Positions 1 through 7,035 are shown, numbered from the stretch's first letter. The stretch: DNA of 7,122 nt from JAGVYE01 sp964502785 (GCA_964502785.1 CAZCXW010000058.1:1-7122), one strand, 5' to 3'. The notes: generated from the letters alone by a model not told the origin. Program-made: numbers and translations.

Positions 1-21
1 GGAGGCGGTGGGGGACACTAA
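1..21 (+). CDS. Possible C-terminal end of a plus-strand gene (Gly-rich tail)
   Basis: Read from base 1, the first frame gives five glycines and a histidine followed by a TAA stop at 19-21. If real, this is the last six codons of a gene entering from the left and converging on the coiled-coil operon, whose last stop is at 70-72. A glycine-rich tail is plausible for a real C terminus, but six codons cannot establish a gene. The remaining bases, 22-69, are AT-rich and hold no recognisable hairpin. Confidence 0.2.
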   Translation, partial: GGGGGH

Positions 22-69
22 GTTTTAGGTCTTTAATCTTTCATAAATAACAAACCACGTCTCAACGAT

Positions 70-714
70 CTACTTTTTCCCTTTCTTAAGATCACTAGCG
101 ATAAAAGAAAGCTCTTTCACATTTTCCACAAACTGCGGAACGACATCTTTAAACACTTTCCCCACTGCGCGCAATTCCGTGTCAACACTCCCCATCCGTG
201 TATCGTACTCTTCTAATTTTCCAAGAACCCCCTGATGAAGCAGCTTAAAATCTTCTTTTAATTTGTCAATTTCACTTTTTAGAAGGCGATGCTCTTCTTC
301 AAATTTATCTTTCCATTCCACAATTTTTTTTACTTCAATAATTAATTCATCCCATTTTTCATCAACGATGCCTTCCGTGATTTCTTCGATCCGTTCATAG
401 ATATTGTCTGTGGAAACAGAATTAGCATACATTGAATTATTTTCTTCAGAAGGCATTCTTCTTCCATAAGACGGAGCTGCAGAAGAAGGAATCGGAACCC
501 CTTGAAATCCGGGAGGAACGGGAGCAGGACTAGGTGCTACAGAACCACCCACATCTTCGGAATCATCAAATTGCATTAAGACCTGATGAATTTGGTCAGC
601 TTTATAGCCTTTTCGGGACAACTCTTCCATAATAAGGCTGTCCGTCAATCCTTCTTCCCGCAATTGCGAAACCGCGGCGTTTAAATCCTGCACATTATTA
701 CCAAATCCTGGCAT
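70..714 (-). CDS. Coiled-coil protein with N-terminal helical (UBA-like) head, 214 aa
   Basis: Not a family I can name with certainty. The start is placed at the ATG at 712-714, not the upstream ATG at 751-753. AAGGAGA at 724-730 lies nine bases before it, and this choice avoids overlap with the gene upstream. Residues about 8-48 form two or three short helices with a 'LREEGLT...I...L...GY....I...L' pattern resembling a UBA-like or small helical binding head. Residues about 55-100 are a Pro/Ser/Gly/Ala-rich flexible linker. Residues about 103-210 are strongly charged and helical (ERIEEITEGIVDEKWDEL onward) with heptad spacing, predicting a long coiled coil. The C terminus is lysine-rich (KKGKK). 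There is no signal peptide or membrane segment, so it is probably cytoplasmic. It is the second gene of an operon, 38 bases after the 133-aa gene. The head-linker-coil layout suggests an adaptor or scaffold. Proximity to a pilus-type ATPase makes an accessory role (loosely like archaellum ArlC/D/E) a hypothesis only. Confidence 0.85.
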   Translation of the reverse strand: MPGFGNNVQDLNAAVSQLREEGLTDSLIMEELSRKGYKADQIHQVLMQFDDSEDVGGSVAPSPAPVPPGFQGVPIPSSAAPSYGRRMPSEENNSMYANSVSTDNIYERIEEITEGIVDEKWDELIIEVKKIVEWKDKFEEEHRLLKSEIDKLKEDFKLLHQGVLGKLEEYDTRMGSVDTELRAVGKVFKDVVPQFVENVKELSFIASDLKKGKK

Positions 715-723
715 AAACTCAAA

Positions 724-730
724 TCTCCTT
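724..730 (-). promoter_or_regulatory. Shine-Dalgarno site deciding the start of the 214-aa gene
   Basis: On the minus strand AAGGAGA lies nine bases before the ATG at 712-714. This is near-ideal spacing, and no comparable site precedes the in-frame ATG at 751-753. It therefore fixes the start thirteen codons inside the longest reading frame. As a gene inside an operon, it uses SD-led initiation, unlike the apparently leaderless first gene. Confidence 0.75.
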
Positions 731-752
731 TTTATTTCCAAAGTCAAATGCA

Positions 753-1154
753 CTATTTATTTTTTGTGTTCCCAACCTGCTCTGGTACCATAGCAACTTT
801 GTTTTCAACGATTCGCTCCACGTCCCTTTGCGTCACAAAATTCAAAGGATTCCATAAATCAATATACTTTCGTAACGTCGCTACTTCTTCGATGCCTGCT
901 GTTCTCTTCAACTCTTTGATCATCAAATCTATCTTCTGCGTCATCTGCCCTTGCTGACGCTTTAATTCCAATACTTCCTCTGACAAGGTTTTGATCTCCT
1001 GTTTTAATGACATTGACTTCTTGCTGGCATCATTTTTGATAACATTCACCTGCCGCAACAGATTATTGGCTTTGCTTTCCAAACCTTTAAGCCAGACGTA
1101 CATTCGTGAAGGATCAAACCCCGAATCCTGCGTTGGTTCTGCTTTCTGCGCCAT
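753..1154 (-). CDS. Small coiled-coil protein, 133 aa
   Basis: Function not recognised. The first 15 residues are polar and probably disordered. Residues about 18-88 are an almost continuous amphipathic helix (LESKANNLLRQVNVIKND, then KQEIKTLSEEVLELKRQQ) with leucine/isoleucine at heptad positions, predicting a coiled coil. A more conserved-looking block follows at about 86-120, including LRKYIDLWNPLNFVTQRDVE, which has a Trp-Asn-Pro turn before a final helix. The tail is short, polar and lysine-rich. There is no signal peptide, membrane segment or enzyme motif, so a cytoplasmic structural or adaptor role is likely. It is first in a two-gene operon with the 214-aa coiled-coil protein, and the two may form a hetero-oligomer. 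The ATG at 1152-1154 has no Shine-Dalgarno site but a TATA-like box about 18-29 bases upstream, as in leaderless archaeal genes. From memory, similar paired proteins occur in DPANN archaea; a profile search would be needed to confirm this. Confidence 0.85.
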   Translation of the reverse strand: MAQKAEPTQDSGFDPSRMYVWLKGLESKANNLLRQVNVIKNDASKKSMSLKQEIKTLSEEVLELKRQQGQMTQKIDLMIKELKRTAGIEEVATLRKYIDLWNPLNFVTQRDVERIVENKVAMVPEQVGNTKNK

Positions 1155-1171
1155 AAGGAACTTTAACTCAA

Positions 1172-1183
1172 TAAAATATAAGA
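1172..1183 (-). promoter_or_regulatory. TATA-like box of the coiled-coil operon (leaderless)
   Basis: On the minus strand this reads TCTTATATTTTA. It lies about 18-29 bases upstream of the A of the ATG at 1152-1154. Archaeal TATA boxes are centred about 26 bases before the transcription start, so transcription should begin at or very near the ATG. The lack of any SD-like motif before this ATG agrees. The rest of the 143-base intergenic stretch, 1155-1297, shows only AT-rich DNA, the 15-bp repeat at 1279-1293 and T-rich minus-strand runs that could end transcription of the large upstream gene. Confidence 0.5.
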
Positions 1184-1278
1184 ATCTTTGTGAGCATAAT
1201 GAAGTAGTGAATGAGTTTTCTGAGAAAGGTTAGATTATTAATTTCGAAACCTCAAACATTTTACACAAATAACCAATA

Positions 1279-1293
1279 CCACAGAAAACATAA
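1279..1293 (+). repeat. 15-bp direct repeat, left copy
   Basis: The 15 bases CCACAGAAAACATAA are identical, in the same orientation, to 4680-4694, and the match ends sharply on both sides. This copy lies just beyond the stop codon (1298-1300) of the large secreted protein gene and the other lies beyond its start. The pair therefore brackets exactly that one gene plus its upstream promoter DNA. The identity is seen directly; a role as insertion or recombination scar is inferred. Confidence 0.7.
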
Positions 1294-1297
1294 CGAA

Positions 1298-3368
1298 TTA
1301 TTCTTTCTTCAATACTGTCAGAAACAAATCTTCATCTCCATTAAATGCTGCACTGTTATCTTTTATCGGAAAGTCTGCAGAAGCTGTTTGCCCTACAACA
1401 GCAATCGTTCCATTCGGTCCAGCAGTAATAAAGCGTCCATAATCATGAGCCTCCCCACCTAGATACGTAGAATAAAGTAACTTACCTTTCGCTGAATACT
1501 GTTGAATATAGGCATCAACTTTCCCTGATTTTGTGTTCTGAAGAGCATTACTGGTAACCTCGAAATCACTGGAATTAGTAATCCCTGTAATCCAGACATT
1601 TCCTTCCGTGTCCAAGACCGGGCCCAAAGTACTTTCAGGACTGGTCCCACCACCTAAATATGTGGAAAATGCAGGTTGCCCTTGAGCATCAACTTTCAAT
1701 AAAAAGCCTCCATTTTCACCGAGGAGTTGATTTTGATGAGCATTCTTCATAGGAAAATTAGGAGAACTGGTGGCCCCCACAAGGTAAGCATTAGTGAGTT
1801 CATCCAGTGCTAATCGATGCTCGCCAAATTCATTATTGCTTCCACCAAAATAAGTGCCATATAAGAGATCACCTACTTCCGATAATTTAGCATAATACAC
1901 GTCAGAAATTCCGCCATTAAATATGCGGTCGTATGCATCCTCTGTAGTTGGCGTATCTCCCAGGACGATAGCACTGATGTGTAAAAGATTATTTTTATCT
2001 ATATCACAACCGACAGCTACTTCTCCCATCACCGTATCATAAGAAGAGCCAATAAATCTACTGTATAAAACATTCCGACCATCGGAGGATATTTTTGTGA
2101 TCATCGCGTCTGCGATTCCTCCAAAATAACTATTTGCCATGTAAGGGATATTGTTGCTACTAGGGTTCATGAGAAAATCAGTGCCACCAGCCCAGCCACA
2201 AACATACGCATTCTGTTGAGTATCTAAAGCTAATCCACCACGAGCGCTGTCAGAAGCATGGCTCCCAAGGTATGTTGAATAAATTAGTGTATCTGCTTCT
2301 GCGGACAACTTGATTAAGAATGCATCGAGTTTACCATTATGCGACTCATCGTAAGCTCCGATTGTCGTCGGAAAATCGGGAGAATCAGTCGCTCCCGCAA
2401 CATAAATCCTTCCACTAGGATCAATTTCCATCCCAAAACTAGAGTCATCATTCGCTCCGCCAATAATTGCAATCCATAAAGGTAAACCATTTGAAGTATA
2501 TTTTGCGACCATAACATCTTTTGTTTTATACTTACCTAATGGCCCTATAAGTAACACTCGCGGAAACTGACTTGGAAAGAGGTTTGGCGCAAACTGATTA
2601 CCACGAAATTCCCTGACGAGACTTGACCTTTGATCTAGAGGATAACCTATTGGTAATTGCATATCCGGAAAATCGATATTACCTGCGATGAGAATGTTTC
2701 CTTTTGTATCAAAAACAACTTCTCGGATGGTATTTGCGCTAAGAAATAAATCTTCAGCCGTTCTTGATTCCGAACGCGGCCCGAGATACGTCGAGAATAG
2801 AATATCATAAGTATCGTTTGGAGGAGTAGAGTTCGACGAATTGAAAGGAGGAATGGTTTGATTCGATTGCGAATGTATAAAATCCAGGAGTGCTTGATAC
2901 TTTGGCGCCTCGACGATAGGTTGATCTTGATATTCTAAAAGGCCCCACGAACCCCATTTACTAGGAGACATTACCGAGTTAAAAAGCATCAGTAACTTTC
3001 CACCGTTATCAAACCATACTTTAAAATAATCCATATAGAGGTGTTTCATACGCGGATGACGATTCGCAGCAATTAATTTTTGTGTCAGAGTTGAATTATG
3101 AACATCTGCTCCTTGACCCACTAAGTGTTGTCCAGCCTCATAAGCAACGAGAGTTGCATTATGACTGTTGGCGAGTTGTTTATTAAGGATTATATTATGC
3201 TGCACAGAACTTTGAATATCGGCCTGTGCTCGATTAAGTATCTCATCCACTGAGATTGTATTTACATCTCCATTTTGCATCATCTGCTGCGGAATATTAC
3301 CTCCAAAGTAAGGTGCGATAGCATAGCCATCAACTTTGATATGATTAGGATTTAACTGAGAATTGTCA
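1298..3368 (-). CDS. Secreted GH-A-like / SBBP beta-propeller protein, 3' part
   Basis: C-terminal part of the gene that starts at 4569, cut at the N gap. Residue numbers refer to the rejoined 1079-aa protein. Residues 391-555 finish the TIM barrel. VDGYAIAPYFGGN (about 402) is a barrel strand, and LVAYEAGQHLVG places E467 where clan GH-A enzymes carry the nucleophile. A tail, KWGSWGLLEYQDQP (about 527) to EAPKYQALLDFI, is typical of this TIM-barrel group. Residues 558-576 are a Ser/Asn/Pro/Thr-rich linker. Residues 577-1079 hold seven SBBP-type repeats with the signature STYLGG...D...D..GN.Y..G.T.S.DFP...DAF..KL. Any ATG-initiated version beginning inside the N run is an artefact. The repeats end within a few residues of the TAA stop, so the C terminus is complete. 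Substrate unknown; a polysaccharide or surface glycan is likely. Catalysis is inferred from motif positions only. Confidence 0.85.
1301..2809 (-). repeat. Seven SBBP beta-propeller repeats within the secreted protein
   Basis: The protein repeats begin at about residues 577, 673, 741, 813, 882, 946 and 1011 of the rejoined protein and end at 1079. Spacing is 64-72 residues, except for the first, which is about 96 because of an insertion. Each has a YSTYLGG-like strand (degenerate in units 2 and 4, e.g. LWIAIIGGAND), a D..GN.Y(V/I).G.T strand and an SPDFP turn. Seven units match one closed seven-bladed propeller. The units have diverged at DNA level, so recent tandem duplication is unlikely. 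Confidence 0.8.
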
Positions 3369-3400
3369 NNNNNNNNNNCCCGTTGAGACAAGAATTGTCA
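3359..3400. other. Assembly gap (10 N) bracketed by an identical 10-bp sequence
   Basis: Ten N occupy 3369-3378. AGAATTGTCA occurs immediately left of the gap (3359-3368) and again at 3391-3400. The reading frames on the two sides differ by two, so the N run cannot be the true length. Overlapping the two copies removes 32 bases and joins the frames into a continuous coding sequence. The 12 bases between the N run and the right copy are then probably a low-quality or variant contig end. They include a small inverted repeat on the minus strand, GACAA-TTC-TTGTC. Confidence 0.85.
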
Positions 3401-4569
3401 AACGCGTTTAACAAAACGTTGCCCCACCAAGGACTGACAAATTGCCCCGAAACAATAAAAAAAAGACGATTACTTTCAGTACCAAATTCTTCTTTAAAAA
3501 TAGAAAACAGTTCTGCTGACCGCTTAGCTTGATACTGTAAGGCCGACAATTTGTCATCACATCTAGGGATACCCCAGTCCGTACCTGTTGTATAAGACAC
3601 AAAGGTTTGTGGATTGGTACAACCTTTTTCAGCCAGCCACCTCGTCTGGGAATAAGCATAATTCCACAATTCATTAGAAAATTCGAGGTATACTTTTCTA
3701 TTTTTATCAAGATTACGATGTAAAAAGGACGCCAAATTACGGATGTAATCATCGCTTGCCAAATGATGGACACTAATCCAAGGGTCAATTCCAACCATAT
3801 TTACGAGCTGTACTATATATTCAAGAGCCACTCCTCCCGGAGAAGTTTGAGTATAATCCATGATCGTAGGGCGATCTTTCCAATTGACTACTGGATTATT
3901 TTCATTGACACGTTGATAATCCATAAAACGCATCACCTGAAGGTCATCATAGCGTTGCAAAAAAGAAGGATAAAAGAATTGTGTGCTGTACGTATTTTCA
4001 AATCCTGGCATAATAAAACGGATATCCCGAATATGATTCCCTCTCTTAGAACGATCAATTTTAAGAATAATGCTTCCCCGAGATTCTACTTCCACCAGAT
4101 ATTTTCCAGGTTGTTTGCTTACAATTTTGCCAGCGCCGCTGATAGAAATATTCCCATCACCTTCAAAGAGAAGAGTATAAATTCCAGCAGGATGATGATC
4201 CTGAGCACCACCTTGTCCGGTATAAAAAATGGTCTTAACTTTAAGAGATTTAGCGTTGACAAATGTAGGAATTTCCAGAGGATAGCCATTTTCATCCACC
4301 GGAATAGCATCAAGCTGGTCAGTATCCCATGTTTTGCTTCCATCGTCGGTCAACCACGTTCGCGATTGTTTCATAATATCAACAAAAACGAGTTCCGAAG
4401 ACCAATCATAAAAACGAACGGCATTAACACCAATGGAGGGGGTCGAAGAAAGAGCAGCATGAACATTTCTGATGTTAATGACTAACAAAATACCGAACAC
4501 GATAAAAATAAAATAAGCAATACCCCTCCTAAATTTAGCCCCATTTTTAAGACGGAAAATTCTGTGCAT
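3379..4569 (-). CDS. Secreted GH-A-like / SBBP beta-propeller protein, 5' part
   Basis: N-terminal part of the large secreted protein; the gene continues in the entry at 1298-3368. It starts at the ATG at 4567-4569. A basic N-region (RLKNGAKFRR) is followed by a hydrophobic segment (about 17-33) and a V-H-A site, predicting Sec export with cleavage after about A38. Residues about 46-185 look like a beta-rich N-terminal domain that accompanies this barrel family (FYDWSSELVFVDIMKQSRTW, later PGKYLVEVES). From about 186 the TIM barrel begins. DPWISVHHLASDDYIRNLA leads to VYLEFSNELWN, whose N299-E300 pair sits where clan GH-A enzymes have the acid/base residue after strand 4. This is a glycoside-hydrolase-like domain known mainly from bacterial 'cellulose-binding'-labelled proteins, as I recall; the exact GH family is not assigned. 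The last seven codons before the N gap (DNSCLNG) are doubtful, because the other side of the gap reads DNSQLNP, which fits better. Confidence 0.85.
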
Positions 4570-4590
4570 TCAATGAATGAACTAAAACAA

Positions 4591-4598
4591 CATTTAAG
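4591..4598 (-). promoter_or_regulatory. TATA-like box of the secreted-protein gene
   Basis: On the minus strand CTTAAATG lies 22-29 bases upstream of the A of the ATG at 4567-4569. No Shine-Dalgarno motif precedes that ATG. This matches a leaderless archaeal promoter, as at the coiled-coil operon. AT-rich DNA makes chance matches common, so support is moderate. Confidence 0.4.
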
Positions 4599-4618
4599 AG
4601 ATTTTCCATAATCAGTAA

Positions 4619-4645
4619 TGTATATTATATATTATAAATATATTT
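4619..4645. promoter_or_regulatory. Pure A/T tract in the divergent promoter region
   Basis: A run made only of A and T apart from its edges (TATATTATATATTATAAATA within it) lies between the divergently read secreted-protein and ATPase genes. It is partly palindromic, so it could serve as a TATA region in either direction, bind chromatin proteins or melt easily. It sits about 50 bases from the secreted-protein start and about 95 from the ATPase start. That is too far for a leaderless promoter of either gene. Confidence 0.3.
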
Positions 4646-4668
4646 AGTTCTTTCAATTTATCTTAGAA

Positions 4669-4676
4669 CTTTAAAT
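4669..4676 (+). promoter_or_regulatory. Possible TATA-like box for the ATPase gene
   Basis: CTTTAAAT lies about 62-69 bases before the ATPase ATG at 4738. It would predict transcription starting near 4698 and a leader of about 40 bases. No better box is seen at the leaderless distance, where the sequence is CACTATTTCC. The right copy of the 15-bp repeat (4680-4694) lies just after it, between box and start. If the repeat marks an insertion, this box may have arrived with the insert. Confidence 0.25.
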
Positions 4677-4679
4677 CAC

Positions 4680-4694
4680 CCACAGAAAACATAA
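4680..4694 (+). repeat. 15-bp direct repeat, right copy
   Basis: Identical over 15 bases to 1279-1293 in the same orientation. It lies in the divergent intergenic region, 43 bases before the ATPase start and about 110 bases beyond the start of the secreted-protein gene. Confidence 0.7.
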
Positions 4695-4737
4695 TAAACT
4701 GCCCCACTATTTCCTAAAAAAACAAAAAAGAAGCAAA

Positions 4738-7035
4738 ATGTTAGATAAAATAAAACAGTGTTTTGAATACGAGACATACCACGAAGGAGAAAATAAGATC
4801 CTTAAAATTTATGCTGATCGTTGTTCTTTTCCACCATCCATCGAATTTAGCGATCTCTGCTTTTCAAAAGTCATTGACGCATTATTAGAAAACACGGGAA
4901 CGACAGTCATTATTATCTCTCAATTGCGTGAATATGAATATGATACTTCGCAGACAGAACTTCTTGCAGAATTAGCAAAAATATATAGAAAATGCAACCA
5001 TGAAGAACGATTCCAATATTCTTATCTTGTAACTAATCCGCTCCACGAACGATACATCCGCGGCAGTTTTGCGCAATTTCAGAGTTTAATTTCTAAAAAA
5101 TTGAAAGAAGACCCCTTGGCGGCATACGTGGAATTAAAACGTCTCGAGCGGAGAGAAAAAACAAAGCTGCAGGCGGTTCTTGAGCAACGGCAGCAGCAGA
5201 GCCAAGCTCTTTTTGTAACGATGCTGCAGCAGGTTATTGAGACGATAGAAAACCTGCGCCTCATTAAATTGCTGACCCCTTTTCTTCAGGAATACGAATT
5301 AGGCAAACGAGAAATCTACAACAATATTTTCCATCCAACAACGAGGCCTGATTTCATGTACACTAAATTAGTCACAGAATTTCCAGAAGGAGATCTTCTC
5401 GAAAGTTACGAATTTAATGTAGATAACACCAGTTCACAGGTAAATATTTTTGGCTTTGATGAAGACATTAAAACAATTTACCATATCACCCCACCGGAAT
5501 TTCAGTTTGAAGAAGAAGTGTATCAAATTCTTGATGACGCCAAGAGAATCATGTCAGAACACAAGCCGACGCGAAGCGAATTTATCGACCCGCAGCGGAT
5601 GCGGGAAGTTTTCTTTAGCATCGGTCGGGATCTTATTAATGATCTCATTCAACAAAGAAAACTGCGTCTTCCTGACGAGCAAATCGATCAGCTGGCGCAA
5701 GCTTTATTGCGCTACACCGTAGGTTTCGGCTTGATTGAACTTCTGCTTTCCGATCCTAAAATTCAGGATGTGAACATCAATTCTCCGAACGGTGAACTCC
5801 CCATTTTTGTTGTGCACCAGGATTATGGCGACTGTTATACTAATATTTATCCCACTCTTTTAGAAGTAGAAAGCTGGGCGACAAAACTAAGGCTTATCTC
5901 CGGCCGGCCGCTGGACGAAGCCAACCCCATTCTAGACACAGAACTAAAGGTAAAAGGCTTTACATCAAGAGTATCCGCATTAACAGCTCCACTGAGCCCC
6001 AATGGATTAACTTTTAGCTTCCGCCGCCATCGGGATTATCCTTGGACATTCCCTCTTTATTTACAACCAAAAACGAGAATGTTTAATCCCCCAGCGGCAG
6101 GCTTGATGAGCTTTTTAATCACCAATAATGCCACTCTCCTGATTGCCGGAACCCGTTCCAGCGGGAAAAGCAGCCTGCTTGGCAGTTTTCTCACGGAAAT
6201 GTCACGGCGGTCGAGAATCATTACCATCGAAGACACGTTTGAACTGCCGCAAGAATCGATGCGCAAATTAGGTTATAACCTTGAATCGCTTAAAGTCGCT
6301 TCCGCGCTTTCTTCACAAGGTTCTGAAGTGGACCCCGCCATCGGGATTCGCTCCACGCTCCGTTTAGGTGATTCCGCTATTTTTGTTGGAGAAGTGCGCT
6401 CCAAAGAAGCCATCGCCCTTTTTGAAGCGATGCGCGTCGGCGCGGCGGCGAATGTTGTTGCCGGAACAATCCACGCCGATTCACCATATGGGGTATACGA
6501 CCGGGTCGTTAATGACATCGGCGTTCCTAAAACGTCCTTCAAAGCTATCGATATCATCGTTATCGTTAACCCCGTCATCTCTGGATTAAAAAAATTCAAA
6601 CGCATCCTTAGAATCACCGAAGTCCGCAAAGAATGGGATGAAGACCCACTTAAAGAAGGAGCTTTCGTAGACTTAATGCTCTATAATCCAAAAACAGACG
6701 AACTGGAATTTACCGATGATTTAATCAATGGAAATTCAGAAATTCTCAAAAGAATGGCAGGAAAAGTTAAAGAATTCGCCGGCAATTGGGATGCGGTATG
6801 GAATAACATTGACCTCCGCGGCAAATGCAAACAAGCCATTGTAGAAGAATTTCTCAACATCGGCAATCCGGAAATGCTGGAAGCTGGATTTGTCATCAAA
6901 AGCAATGATATATTTCAGTTAATTTCTGAAAACGTAAAAGAAAAAATGGGGCATCTCGACAGTGAACGGATCCACTTTGAATACCGGGAATGGCTGCGCA
7001 AGGAAGCAAAGAAATGGAAGAAGGAAGAGAAATAG
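4738..7035 (+). CDS. Type IV pilus / archaellum / Tad-type secretion ATPase, 765 aa
   Basis: Cytoplasmic hexameric ATPase of the GspE/VirB11/ArlI superfamily, which powers assembly of pilus-like filaments through a membrane platform. Residues 1-290 are an archaeal-type N-terminal region. It includes a charged helical stretch at about 130-160 (ELKRLERREKTK, QRQQQSQ) and was not recognised as a known separate domain. Residues about 290-445 form the N-terminal core domain (IGRDLINDL, YTVGFGLIELLLSDPKIQDV, RPLDEANPILD). The C-terminal motor carries all four diagnostic boxes: Walker A GTRSSGKS at 471-478 with K477, aspartate box IITIEDTFELP at 494-504, Walker B IFVGEVRSKEA with E552, and histidine box GTIHADSP with H579. 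None is degraded, so it should be active. About 150 residues follow, helical and lysine-rich at the end. The ATG lacks a clear SD (only AAGAAG just upstream). The membrane platform partner (TadC/ArlJ-like) normally found beside it is not visible. The subtype (pilus, archaellum or Tad) cannot be decided from this window. Confidence 0.95.
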   Translation: MLDKIKQCFEYETYHEGENKILKIYADRCSFPPSIEFSDLCFSKVIDALLENTGTTVIIISQLREYEYDTSQTELLAELAKIYRKCNHEERFQYSYLVTNPLHERYIRGSFAQFQSLISKKLKEDPLAAYVELKRLERREKTKLQAVLEQRQQQSQALFVTMLQQVIETIENLRLIKLLTPFLQEYELGKREIYNNIFHPTTRPDFMYTKLVTEFPEGDLLESYEFNVDNTSSQVNIFGFDEDIKTIYHITPPEFQFEEEVYQILDDAKRIMSEHKPTRSEFIDPQRMREVFFSIGRDLINDLIQQRKLRLPDEQIDQLAQALLRYTVGFGLIELLLSDPKIQDVNINSPNGELPIFVVHQDYGDCYTNIYPTLLEVESWATKLRLISGRPLDEANPILDTELKVKGFTSRVSALTAPLSPNGLTFSFRRHRDYPWTFPLYLQPKTRMFNPPAAGLMSFLITNNATLLIAGTRSSGKSSLLGSFLTEMSRRSRIITIEDTFELPQESMRKLGYNLESLKVASALSSQGSEVDPAIGIRSTLRLGDSAIFVGEVRSKEAIALFEAMRVGAAANVVAGTIHADSPYGVYDRVVNDIGVPKTSFKAIDIIVIVNPVISGLKKFKRILRITEVRKEWDEDPLKEGAFVDLMLYNPKTDELEFTDDLINGNSEILKRMAGKVKEFAGNWDAVWNNIDLRGKCKQAIVEEFLNIGNPEMLEAGFVIKSNDIFQLISENVKEKMGHLDSERIHFEYREWLRKEAKKWKKEEK

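Noticed and set aside
59..67. GTCTCAACG at 59-67 matching, inverted, the contig end at 3381-3389
   Set aside because: A nine-base match is expected by chance in 7 kb, and nothing else links the two places.
715..753. Longer start for the 214-aa protein (ATG at 751-753)
   Set aside because: It lacks an SD site, would overlap the stop codon of the gene before it, and adds residues (MHLTLEIKRRFEF) that encode the real SD site in DNA.
1220..1255. Possible hairpin in the intergenic region (GGTT...AACC with AT-rich interior)
   Set aside because: Only four paired bases with a large loop and no T run placed to make a terminator.
1298..3391. Reading the 3' half as a separate gene starting near 3391
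   Set aside because: The start and first eight codons fall in the N run and beyond it. The half begins in the middle of a TIM barrel, so it is the continuation of the gene starting at 4569.
3763..4485. 240-codon open frame on the plus strand
   Set aside because: It lies wholly antisense to the signal peptide and GH-A-like domain coding region. Its product is rich in Ser/Asn/Ile/Lys with no domain pattern, while the opposite strand has clear motifs.
6273..6629. 118-codon open frame on the minus strand
   Set aside because: It is antisense to the ATPase Walker B and histidine box region and is explained as a shadow of that strongly conserved coding sequence.
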